Source: Cylindrodendrum hubeiense
Lineage: Eukaryota; Ascomycota; Sordariomycetes; Hypocreales; Nectriaceae
Assembly (NCBI GenBank): GCA_014621425.1
Contig: JAANBB010000678.1
Location: forward strand, 1-16,025
Length of the DNA: 16,025 nt
Direction of reading: 5' to 3'
Shown here: positions 1 to 9,447 of the stretch, one piece after another
Position numbering within the stretch: the stretch's first letter is position 1
How the letters are laid out: every line of letters starts with the position of its first letter
The notes under the pieces: generated by a model
Databases searched by the model: none
What the model was told of the DNA's origin: nothing
Seen by the model: the letters and a program-made list of their open reading frames with translations, nothing else
Position numbers and translations under genes: made by a program

Positions 1-32
1 ATCCGGGCCCGGGGGGGGGGGACATAACGAAC

Positions 33-85
33 CTCCAGACGAGAAAGTTGACTCTGTCCGAGTCGAGGAATTCCTTGGCGACCAT
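33..85 (-). CDS. Partial 5' exon, LisH-like N terminus (TBL1/Sif2-like candidate)
   Basis: Reading the minus strand from the ATG at 85, the first 17 codons end in SDRVNFLVW and are followed by AG before a GTTCGT donor at 32. The gene then leaves the window inside the intron. A DSDRVNFLVWR segment right after the start matches how I remember the LisH dimerisation motif of TBL1/Sif2-type WD40 proteins, subunits of histone deacetylase (Set3/SMRT-like) complexes; that assignment is recall plus inference. The frame stays open upstream for at least 300 nt without an ATG, so 85 is the simplest start, but an upstream exon cannot be excluded. G runs of 10 (11-20) and about 9 (121-129) flank the exon and may contain base-count errors. 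The WD40 repeats that would settle the identity lie outside the window. Confidence 0.45.
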
Positions 86-3000
86 GAAGCCGGGAGCGCC
101 GCAGCTGGCGGCAGCGTCGCGGGGGGGGGCGTCAGAGCAGATGGAGCGAAATTCGTAGCAGCAGTCAAAGGGCTCGTCGAGGTCGGCCCAGGTCGTGATG
201 GGCGCTGGTCGTAGATCTGGCGTTGTCAAAGGGAAGGTGAGTGAAGACTCAAAAGTGAGATGAAATTCAAGGTCGGGGGTGGTGCTAAGTCGGTACGTAC
301 CCCTTGTCGCTCCCACCTGGACGCTTCTGCCCCCGTTCTGTCCGTTCTGTCTCTGGCCTGGCTCTGCCACTCCCAGCTCGGGGCGACTGGGGTGGCCGCT
401 GGTGTGGGCGCCAGGGACCACCACCAAGTATCCCCGTACCTTGCCAAGCCAGCAACATTGCCAGGCTTGGAGCCGGAGCTACAGTGTACGGCTCGAGGTC
501 ACTACGGGGCTAACGGGGGGCGCTAATGGGGCATGGAATTTCTAGCCTGAAGTACGGAGTACAATGACGGTACGGGCAGTGGGCAGGGCCCCAGCTGAAT
601 TCAAGGTACAGTGACCCAGCACCTGCGGGTGGGCAAGACTGGGCTGGCGCTAGTGGGGCCCCCAGGTGGAAAGTTGCATCATGAATCGCAGACCAGCGGG
701 AGGGAAATGGTTGGTGCCTCTGGCCTCTTGGTTGGGCGGCAAAGCTACACGAACTGGCTGGCTGGCTCGCGGCCTCGCTGGCAGCCGGGGACGACTCGCG
801 ATAGGGACAGCGAGCCAGCGACGTGCCCGTATTGGACGTGCCGTCGCGTGCCATGCTGGAAGGGCGATGCATGCGCCGTTCCGCTTGTGCCCGCAGTCTC
901 CCCGGCGCCCCAGCTGGCGGGCCAGGTACCGGTACTCGGGGACGGGGGAAAGTGAGCCAATCGATGCGTCAGCCGGGTCTCGTGGACTGCGGAGTGGAGG
1001 CTCGAACAGGCAGGGGTTTTCTGGGTGCAATGGGGGTGGAGGAACATTCAAGGACGAGATGTTCCAGTCGCACATTTGCTCATCAGCCCAGGCTTGTCAG
1101 GCTTGCCGGCGTGCCAGGCGTCAGGGCGTGGGCGCTCCATCGGCGGTGGCCAGGCCACACATCTTTAAAACGGTAGGTACGGAGAAACAAGCACCCACCC
1201 TGCTAGTCGCTGCTGTGCAGTACGTACCTACCTACCTACCTCTACCCTACCCCCGAACGCACACAGGTCAAGGTACCTAGGTACCTACCTCCCTCTCGTC
1301 CTCGTCCTCATCCACCCAGGCCCAGCCTGGGATTGCAGGCAGTCGGTCGTTGGTTTTCCAAGGAGCGGCGGTCGAGCGTCAAGGTTTGAAGATCCACTGC
1401 TTCCGGTTACAGGGGAGGGGATGAGGGAGGCGAGCCGAGAGGGGAGCGGCCAAGGGCTGCCTCCTTGCCGGCGGGTGGGATTTTCGATGATGGGATCTCC
1501 CTCGGGGGTTCGCGACTGGCCTCCTCTCCTCTTCTCCTCCTCTCCTGCTGAGCCTGCCTCCCAGGCCGGTTCGGACCCTCCTGCCCGACACCCAAGGTGT
1601 TGCCAGGCGACGACGCCCGCGATGTGGTCGGTCCCGCTGTCGCCTGTTGTTTTGTGCTTCGTGATGGTGGCCGCAAAGTCCAACGGGTCGCCCACTCGTG
1701 CATAAGGCAACATGGCCGACCGGCCAATCAAGAGCCGGCGGAAACCTTAGGTAAGGCCAGCCAAGCCCCACTCCCTCCCACACTTCGGGCTGGTGCAGTC
1801 GCCTCTCTCCCAAAATCTGAGACGAATGCAGATCGGCTGCTAATTGAGGAGACCATCCATGTCTTCAAGTATCGGTACTTCGACATGTGTCAGGTTCCGG
1901 CCCCGGCCCATCCCCTGTTGTGCGCACCTGTTCAAGGTCGAGGTCACAATGGCTAGGCCAGAAACATGCGCGGATTCCCCGTTTGTTGTTGGCGTCGTGG
2001 CAGGAGAGACAGCATCGAATTGTCGATTTCTCCCTGACGCCCTTCAGAGATAGGACACCGGCGAGGCTCAGACACACCCTACCAGGTACGGGTACAGCCA
2101 GCGCGAGCCCCGGCCCACCGAACGCTTCCCCGGCATGCCTTGGATGCCGCCCATGGATGCCACAGCATGGATTCATCTCGTCCGCTCTTCGCTGCGTGAC
2201 ATGACACACTTCAACTCGCTGGGTAGGTACCTGCTAGCTCCCTGGCATTCGCGAGTACCAAACTCTCCCAAGCGCTGGCAATCGCCACACAGAACACAAT
2301 CCCAGGCAGGGTGCATGGCCGGCCTGTCCCCAGTTCCTTCGCTGCGCCTGGCCCCGCCGAACCGCACCATCATCTCCCGGCAGCAAAGCAACAAGCAGCA
2401 GCCAATGCCTCCCTCGAGCGCTGCCAAACCCGTGGCATCTTTGGCTATCCCCGGGGGGCACCCTGCCCCCCTGTCAGCCCCTAGTCAGCCCAGCTACTCA
2501 GCACAACGCCTTTGCGCCTGCTGCACAAACGGCGAGCTGGACGTCGTCAGAGGTCGCGGCAGCCCTGCTCTCAGCACCTTCGTCTGGTCATTACGTGGCA
2601 ACACTCTAGCTCGGTCAAAGGGGCCGCCAAGCAACCCACGCGGGCTGGGGGTGGGCGGCGGCGCCCTGGGCCCGGGCCATAAGGCCCTTAGCCCTGGGGA
2701 GTCGAGATGCGCGTGCTGGGGCCTCGGTGCAGGGATTCGGTACGTACCTCGTTGCTGTCGATGTGATTGATGTGCGCCGAGCAGCCTCTGAGGATTGTTG
2801 TTGGGCACTGGCCTGGATGGGGGATCTGAAGACGCACCACCGGCCGGGACTTCCCCTTCACCCCGGAGAGACCAGGGCACCCATCCCTGCCAGTCTCTCG
2901 GCGAGTCCAAGTCAAGATACGATGTGGTGTCGAGGTATTCTCACGCGCCCGCCACTTTACGGCCTTCCATCGCGAGCGCCTCATTCAAGACAGCCTAAGT

Positions 3001-3600
3001 CAGTGCACTCTCTTTGGCGCCCTGATCTCGATAGGCGGTGCAGTGTAGCCAGTCGCGTCGCTAAGCCACACGGTGCTAGGTTTGGCAGCAGAGCCGTCCT
3101 CGCGTGGTCACCAACCAGAGACACGAAGATCGCTGCCTCGAGGAGCAGGATCTCCCTATTGCTCACGTGATGGCCAAAGTCTCAATGTTTGGAGTGCAAA
3201 TACGCTAACCCAAAACGAGGTCAACGGTCCAGGGACGACCATGGCATTCCCGAGGTCTTCGCGTCTTGGATGGCAGTCTGATTTGAACATCTCGGTAGGG
3301 AGGACTTGGACCTGCAAATGGTCCAAGTTCGACGAGTACCTTGGTCCTGGAAATATCCAACCTAGGAAGCTGAGCGTTGCCCCTATGACCGGATTGAAGA
3401 TCCTCATGCCCATCCATCCCTTCTCCTTTATCAGTGCAGGTCTCGGCCAGCCAGTCACATTTCACTCCGCCCGAGTCTGACGGAGATGCGACAGCTGCGA
3501 CACACAGGGTTGAGGGTTGTGAGGGCTGTGGGTGGCTTGCTTGCCGTGCGGCGTGCCTTGCCCTGCACGACATTCCACTTCGGTTGCCCCACTCGCTCAT
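86..3600. other. Long GC-rich intergenic region, no supported gene
   Basis: About 3.5 kb with no coding sequence I can support. Several frames are open for 100-210 codons on both strands, but their translations are low-complexity Pro/Arg/Gly/Ser text with no domain, and overlapping frames look equally open, as expected in GC-rich DNA. What can be seen are GTAC-type palindromes (GGTACGTACC at 292-301 and 2739-2748), a TACC tract near 1221-1290, CT-rich stretches near 1290-1310 and 1520-1550, and a GGGCCCGGGCC-rich patch near 2660-2690. The part next to position 85 probably holds the promoter and leader of the partial minus-strand gene. Confidence 0.6.
1221..1290. repeat. TACC tetranucleotide tract and 16-bp perfect palindrome
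   Basis: Positions 1221-1240 hold TACGTACC followed by three TACC-type units. Positions 1271-1286 read AGGTACCTAGGTACCT, a perfect 16-bp palindrome made of two copies of AGGTACCT, each itself palindromic. Related GTAC palindromes recur at 292-301, near 2222-2232 and at 2739-2748. No function can be assigned from sequence alone. Confidence 0.7.
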
Positions 3601-5152
3601 CTTCAGACTGAGGTGCTGAGTGACGAGCAACAGTTTCCAGCCAATCATGTCGTCGCCTGGATGTCAATCACTTCGCAGTTTCGAGGTCCTCTCAAGTGAG
3701 GTACTGTGGCTGGTACAGGGTATCATCCTCCCGAGGCCACCGAATCTTCACCGACTGTCGCCTCCCCGTCTCGCCATCCAGTGCCGCCAACAGCCCACTC
3801 GACTGACACTGCGCCCGCCTTCCCCATCCACCAGCGAGCACGACTTCCGGGTTTAGAGGGCCCGGAACCCCGAACGGCCGAGCAGTTGGTCTTCGATCTG
3901 AAACAATCGCTTCCCGAGCATGCGGTCCGCTCTTCGACAACCTTTAGCATAAACTTGTCTACATAATGTCATGCGGTCACATGAAGGCATTGAGAAAATA
4001 ACATGTTCGAACGCGTCGGTGCATGTCGAAGCACCCTAGAAAATGCGAGACCTCAGGATCGCTCACGGGCAAGCTGACAAATTTATCCTCATCCGAACAG
4101 GTCGAATCCACCTGCAAATATTGACATTTGACGCGTCACAAAGTGACTCTATACGTCCTTGTAAAGACATCACATGCAGCCAAAGCCTACACGTTCTCAA
4201 TCTGCATATGCTTAATGATGGTGCCACGCCAAATCAGTCGGCTATCCCGGCGAAACACTTATCGACACCATGCCCGTCAATGATATCAACTTAGCACATG
4301 CCGAGTTTGCAGTTCACGCAGAAGGCTTGATAGGTCACATGCGCTTCGAGACAATGAGCATGGAAGTAAGGTCCTTGTCCCGAAATAAATTGAGGTTTTA
4401 CGCCAACTCATGTTGTTGGAGCAACTATGGAATGAGGCTGCCCAGTGATGGCTACGGAGCTGACGGTTTATGTTAGTGAGATCGGTCCCATCGCTGTGGT
4501 GCGGCAGTTCGCTCGTGTTCTGATCCCCATCATTCTCGCCATTATTCATCACCAGGAGCATCGATAGGTGCTGACTAGCGACGGGGGCCTTATTCTTCAC
4601 TTGGATGCTCCCTTGATAGTTGGCAGCCTACCCCATTGATCTAAATGATTGCAAGGAAAAGTTGTTTGCGAGAGGCCAATCGTGGTTTCCGGCTTCATTC
4701 CGCACACAGTGCCAACCGCCAACCTTGCTCCCTAACAGGAACCACTTGCGGAGGGGGTACTTGTCCAATGGCTTCGTTCATTCTGCGAGTCGCCGCATTG
4801 TAAGTTGAATGAATCTGACAGTCCGAGCGAATCCTCAGCGGAACCGGGAGACTTAAGCATCTCAGCCAGACACATGCCACCCTGCGGCAAACGATGCCCC
4901 TCCTGTGTACCCCACAACACCTATCTAGGTAGTGAACACCTCGAATCGCAGTGGGATGGTGACAGGACGTAGGCAGCAATAAAGCCCCATCGATAATTCC
5001 GAGCACTTGCTTTGCAGGAGCCTGGATGTTAGATCATGACTTAAAACGGACGCTTTGTTGCTCCTATCCAGAAAAAGAAACCATACTGGCCTTTTGTACC
5101 TAGCTAACACCGGTACACCCCTCTAGCGCTGCAACATGAACGCTGCTGCCTG

Positions 5153-5202
5153 AGGCCGCCGTAAGAGCCGCCAGCGCTGCGGCGGCCTAAGCCTCTGAGG
5201 CT
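5153..5202. promoter_or_regulatory. Two adjacent inverted repeats upstream of the TMEM115-like gene
   Basis: AGGCCGCCG at 5153-5161 is mirrored by CGGCGGCCT at 5180-5188, giving 9-bp arms with an 18-nt loop. Immediately after, AGCCTCTGAGGCT at 5190-5202 is a second palindrome with 6-bp arms around one base. They lie about 310-360 bp upstream of the ATG at 5511. CGG/CCG half-sites in inverted order are the kind of target bound by fungal Zn2Cys6 regulators; binding here is inference only. Confidence 0.35.
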
Positions 5203-5260
5203 GGAGAGGACAGACAACACGCATCCTGGATCAAAGGGGGAAGAATTAAAGAACAAAGTG

Positions 5261-5284
5261 CCAACGCCAACGTCAACGTCAACC
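5261..5284. repeat. Four-copy hexanucleotide repeat
   Basis: Four tandem units read CCAACG, CCAACG, TCAACG and TCAACC. The tract lies about 230 bp upstream of the TMEM115-like start, in the probable promoter or leader. The transition pattern (C to T at unit position 1) suggests decay of a simple repeat. Confidence 0.6.
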
Positions 5285-5510
5285 GGCTCCAGCACCGCCG
5301 CCAGCATCGACGGATATTCTCACGAGGGACAGTAACACCGAGTCGTCCACGAGGCCCTTTATCAGCTGATCAACCTCGAAGTCCCCGACGTCATCGCCCT
5401 CCATTTCACAGCCTGCGCCGTCGCTACCCATCGCTGTTCGCCGAACCTCGACCACAAAGTTCCTTGGCCAAGCGTCACTCCGTCTTCGCCCCCCAGAAAC
5501 CTTCGCCGCC

Positions 5511-6662
5511 ATGCCGCCGCGGATAAACATCCCGCCCGTCACACGGATCCTCCTCATCGCGCTGCTCGCCCAGTCCCTCCTCAGTGCTGCCATCCGCTAC
5601 CGCCAATGGACCGAGAACACAAAGATCGTCATCCCATACTTGACGCTGGTGCCGCAACTCTCTATCATCTACCCCTGGACCTTCCTCACCTCCACATTCG
5701 TCGAGAGTAACGTCTTCACCCTCTCGCTTGCCGCCGTGACCTTGTACCATGGCGGCCGCTACCTTGAGCGAGCTTGGTCCTCGGCCGAGCTGGCCAAGTT
5801 CCTCGCCCTCGTCGCCGTTGTTCCTAACCTCTTAACGCTCTGTGTCATGGTTCTGTTCTTCACCCTGACGCGCAACGAGAGCTGGACGTATGTGCTTCCT
5901 GCTACCCCCTGCTATCATGTGAATTTCTGCTAACCAGCGGCTCGACCAATTAGTCTGACCGTCATCGCCGGAACTATCCCCGTCCAGATTTCGTTCCTGG
6001 TTGCCTTCAGCCAGCTCGTCCCAGCGCATACTGTGACCCTCTTCCGTGGTATCTTGTCGATGAGAGTCCCGCGCTTCCCGCTCCTTTACATCGGCATCGT
6101 CTTGCTTTTGTCACTTACCCCGCTGCTGCCCAGGGCTTCCTTCTGGCTCGCCGTCTTCGGTTTCCTCACCAGCTGGACGTACCTCCGATTCTACAAGACT
6201 GTCTTCCCCGACCTCGATTCGTCCCAACCCGCCTCCCTCAATGGCGATGCAAGCGAGACCTTCGCCTTCGCCGAGTTCTTCCCTAGCCCCGTCAAGCCCA
6301 TCGTCGCCGCTCTCTCCGACCAGGTGTTCGGCGTGCTGGTAGCCATGCGAGTGTGCGCCCCATTCCCCCACGGCGGCGAGGTGCCCCGCAAGGACAGCAT
6401 GCTCCACCGTAGCTCTCCCGGAGGTGCTCGCGCAGAGGCTGAGAGGAGGAGGGCCATTGCCCTTCGAGCTCTGGATCAACGACTTCATGCGGCGAGTGGT
6501 CAAGGATCACGAGCATCTTCGCAACCCCCAACCCAGACCACAGGCCCGACTGTGCAGACTCAGCCCAAACCTGCAACGCAAACGGCCATGACGTCTCAAC
6601 CCGGCCCCATGCTGGGCGAGACCAAGTTTGAGCCCGACCACGACGACTCGGGGAAGAGCTGA
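5511..6662 (+). CDS. TMEM115: TMEM115-family rhomboid-like integral membrane protein
   Basis: Two exons, 5511-5887 and 5954-6662, encode 361 residues. The 66-nt intron 5888-5953 has a GTATGT donor, a GCTAACC branch-like site and a TTAG acceptor; without splicing the frame stops shortly after residue 126. The protein matches the TMEM115/DUF1751 family (yeast YOL107W type), catalytically inactive rhomboid relatives that reside in the Golgi in animals. About seven hydrophobic segments are visible: roughly 12-30, 48-66, 72-84, 97-120, 127-147, 167-182 and 187-203. The family's signature stretch after the last helix is present (GDASETFAFAEFFP, 223-236), followed by a conserved basic/Cys patch (VAMRVCAPF) and a disordered Gln/Thr/Pro-rich tail from about 265. 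No rhomboid Gly-x-Ser-x-Gly catalytic motif is seen. The start has a strong context. Probable role: early secretory-pathway membrane organisation or glycosylation (inference from the family). Confidence 0.93.
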
Positions 6663-7117
6663 GCTAGTGCATCCATTGCATGGGATGCAGCATAGATGAT
6701 ATGACGTCGGCGTGTCTGGTGTACGAATTTACTAAATACCCTCAAGGAACTGTGTCGGCTGTGGAGTTGGCCAACTGTTGACGAATTAGGCCAAAAAGAA
6801 AGCAGCGTTTATGCGCTTGTGATGATTTTAATAGAGAAGCAACTCATGATCCAGATCACGGGGTGTTTCCACGGTGTCCTGGGTATATATATCCCCTTTT
6901 ACGTTCTTGGCATGCGACCTGGGTCAGGACCTTTGCAGTATGATAGTGTAGGGTAAGATAGATATCAACATGAGAATTTCTATGAGCAGTTAAGAGTCTT
7001 TATCCAACACACATTACAATTATTTAAGCCACTGACGGATGCAAAAAGGAACAGCCGGAGAAAGAGCAAAAAAATAGAAGCCTCGCTTGCTCGCAATTGG
7101 ATCTTTTGTATAGGAAT
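6663..7117. other. Convergent intergenic region: TMEM115 3' UTR and tRNA 3' flank
   Basis: This AT-rich spacer of about 455 bp contains no gene I can support. Its left part is the probable 3' UTR of the plus-strand gene ending at 6662. A TATATATAT run near 6884-6892 sits between GGG and CCC. The right part is the downstream flank of the minus-strand tRNA gene. Confidence 0.6.
7068..7074 (-). terminator. Candidate RNA polymerase III terminator (T7)
   Basis: On the minus strand this is a run of seven T residues, the first run of four or more T found downstream of the tRNA 3' end, about 43 nt beyond it. Pol III normally terminates at such runs, so the precursor would carry a trailer of about 45 nt. 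Confidence 0.6.
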
Positions 7118-7200
7118 AGCCCGATGCGGGGGTCGAACCCGCAACCTTGAGATTGCGTTGTTGTAAGAGTCTCACGCTCTACCGATTGAGCTAACCGGGC
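7118..7200 (-). tRNA. tRNA-Lys-CTT: tRNA-Lys (anticodon CTT) with a 10-nt intron
   Basis: The minus strand folds as a complete cloverleaf. The acceptor arm is GCCCGGT/ATCGGGC with discriminator T, as I recall for yeast lysine tRNA. The D arm is GCTC/GAGC, the anticodon stem is TGAGA/TCTCA, and the T arm is GCGGG-TTCGACC-CCCGC. The loop CTCTTA puts the anticodon CTT at 7165-7167. Ten extra bases, CAACAACGCA (7154-7163), follow position 37, the standard site of nuclear tRNA introns. Removing them gives a 73-nt tRNA before CCA addition. No CCA is encoded, as expected for a eukaryotic gene. It lies 93 bp downstream of the stop codon of the same-strand gene at 7294. Confidence 0.96.
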
Positions 7201-7293
7201 GTGGTTCTTATTGGATGATGCTCAAGGTTTCGAATTTCAGTCTGTGAACCTCATTGTGGATGCGACGGCGATTGGAGTGGATATTCGATTCAG

Positions 7294-9406
7294 TCATCCC
7301 AAGAGAGCGGTCATTGACATCGGAGTGATCTTGTTGGATGTTGAGTTGCCAGAGCGCAACCCCCTACTGGGTACTCTTCCCCCCACATGTTTTTCAGCAT
7401 CAGACATCTCTTGCTCCCCCACTAGCTCAGGTGGGCTCGATACTTTTGGGCTTTTCGACAATGAGGCAGTGACAGTGTCCTGCTCTTCATTCTGAGGAAC
7501 TTTCCGTGGCTCCAGTTTGGGTGTTTCGTCGGAATCCATTGTCAATCGAGCGGTTACCATTGTCGATATTGAGGCCTCCCGTGGCCGAGGGAAAACACCC
7601 GACTCTCCGTCATCCGTTGTTTCCAACAAGCTGGGTGGTGACAGTTCCTTTGGTTTTTCGTGAGATGCCGAACCAGTTTGACAGGAAACTACGGACTCAA
7701 TCGATGGATGCCTTGGGTTGGTTTCGATGAGAGGCGTCACTATGTCAGGAGTCGCATCCGTCATGTGTTGCGTCTTTGGTTGATCGGGTGGTAGACTAGT
7801 GTTTTCCTCGACATCGAATTGTTCCTGATGGTTACGCGTATTCTTGCCATCTCTGCGGCTCCTCATTGCGCCTAATAATGAGGATGTGTCTGTCAGCTCA
7901 ATGTGCCTCACGGCATAGAGAAGATGGGACCGGGATAGGACTGAACTTACTACTCAACATGTCCAGTAAAGTGAAGAGAATGAGTCCCGATGTCAATATT
8001 GGCACCAACTGGCCGAATGATGTCGGATCGTTTTCTGGGTTGAGTCCCTGGTCGTTAAGGGCCAGCCACCCGGATCTTTGGACCCAAAGCCGCAGCTTTG
8101 CCATGTACATTCCTGACTCCACAACGGTCCAGACACAGATGGCTATGCTCCCCAGAGAGTATACGGCAAGGGTGTATTGTCCTACCCGTTTTATGCCGCG
8201 AATAGTCCTCTCGTCTGTCGACTTGCGCCCCTGGGTCGAGGCTCGGGGCGGCGGAGCGATAGGAGAAGCTTCAATAGGGGTAGACTTGCGAGAGAACTTC
8301 TCGAATGGACCTTTGACGAGCTTCACGGCGATCGTCCAAAACCGCTTGACTATCCTCGCACGTCGGCCGTTGCGCGCTTTGCCTCTCCGAATAAACATGG
8401 CAATTTCCATCGCGATAGCCGCGGAATACCACAGGAGAATGACAAGAAACTTATTCCAGCCCTCGATGTGGTTACCGGGAGAGCTTAAGACGATGGATCC
8501 TTTCAGGTCACGAAAGGATTCGTCTAGAGTATGCTGCAGCTGCGGGCTTTGGGACTGGAAGCAGGCCGCGCCTAGGAAAAGCAGGCTGTTCTGCGTACCG
8601 GGTTTGGGGATTTCTGTGGGGAAGGCATCCTCGAGGCTCGCATTCTGGTTCGCGAGGAGCAGGCCTGTGACCAAAAAGATGCCCGTCTTGCAAATAACGC
8701 GCAGACCGCCAAGCCAGGGGCTCTCCCAGTAATTGCGCACAACAGAAATCGCCATGAGGTGCGTGGCGCAGGTGAGCAACATCATGTTGGCGACGATGTT
8801 GTAATGGTATGCCGAGATCAAACAGCCTGCGAAGAATCGAAGGGTGACGGCATAGGCGGCGCCGGTAAAGATCTGGGCGTCGCTGCATGAGAGGACCATG
8901 GCTTGGAGAATCTCCGAGAAGGTTGGTTTGGTGACATGTTTCTTGGCAGGTTCGCCAATGCTGTGTCGAGAATAGGATCAGAACTTGCTAAGAGCAGCGG
9001 GTTCAAGAGATGCCACTCACCCCTGGCCCCAACAACAAAACGGCACAACCCTATGCTTCAGCATGTTGAGCATGACGATGACGCAGGAGAGACATAGCGC
9101 GAAGCTGGTCACTGCGAGGAAACTCGCAAATATCTAGCTGCATTAGTCCTTGCGTGCTCTGCACATAGATCTCTCTAAATGTCAGTGCTTACACCGATCC
9201 CTGCAATATCAGGATCTCCTTCGAATTCCCCCTTCTTGATACCGCCCAATGCAGCGAGTGTCGTCCTGTGTTTGTCTGTGTAGGTAATGTTGCAGTTGAG
9301 ATTCACATTGTAGTGACTGGACGCGTGAAGGTTGGCAGATGAGACTAGGGCAGTCGAGGCAGGTGACTTACTCCTTGCAAACTTCGAGGGAGACGTAAGC
9401 ACCCAT
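7294..9406 (-). CDS. Seven-transmembrane, receptor-like fungal membrane protein of unknown function
   Basis: Exons on the minus strand: 9406-9372, 9316-9193, 9133-9021, 8960-7951 and 7871-7294, giving 619 residues. All four introns (55, 59, 60 and 79 nt) have GTAAGT, GTAAGC or GTGAGT donors and AG acceptors, and their phases join cleanly. The N terminus (1-47) has two Cys and a sequon (N21-I-T), then DPDIAGIG leads into helix 1. Hydrophobic helices lie near 48-75, 119-137, 146-165, 177-195, 263-281, 354-372 and 408-426. The loop 196-262 holds sequon N197-A-S. The loop 282-353 is strongly basic (RRGKARNGRRARIVKR), which fits N-out, seven-helix, GPCR-like topology. Residues 429-619 form a Ser/Thr/Pro/Glu-rich tail, probably cytoplasmic. 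I recall similar DxDIAGxG and AYHYNIVANMMLLTCATHL text in uncharacterised fungal proteins, with no assigned function. Retention of the last intron would stop the protein at 444 residues. It is transcribed divergently from the reductase gene at 10639. Confidence 0.83.
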
Positions 9407-9447
9407 GGCGATTTGAACGAGTGATGAGTGAGACAACTCCCAAGAGG

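Larger units (their letters stand above)
3601..5510. other. AT-richer intergenic region and TMEM115 promoter side, no supported gene
   Basis: From about 3950 to 5050 the composition shifts towards A+T. Open frames are short (61-104 codons) and lack recognisable motifs. I saw no transposase, reverse transcriptase, terminal inverted repeat, tRNA or rRNA. The last 350 bp (about 5150-5510) become GC- and pyrimidine-rich, hold hairpin-capable repeats, and run into a good start context (GCCGCCATGCC), so they probably contain the promoter and 5' leader of the gene at 5511. Confidence 0.55.

Noticed and set aside
666..1280. Plus-strand open frame of 204 codons
   Set aside because: The translation is Arg/Gly/Ala/Pro-rich with no domain, overlapping frames on both strands are equally open, and the frame runs through the TACC tract; typical of GC-rich noncoding DNA.
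2135..2770. Plus-strand open frame of 211 codons
   Set aside because: No motif, helix or signal peptide; composition looks like random GC-rich sequence and it crosses the GGTACGTACC palindrome.
3950..4650. Decayed, RIP-mutated transposon in the AT-richer part of the spacer
   Set aside because: I saw no terminal repeats, no transposase or reverse transcriptase remnants and no strong TpA excess by eye; composition alone is not enough.
7866..8732. Plus-strand open frame of 288 codons
   Set aside because: It lies antisense to the well-supported 7TM exon 7951-8960, crosses that gene's last intron, and has no protein features of its own.
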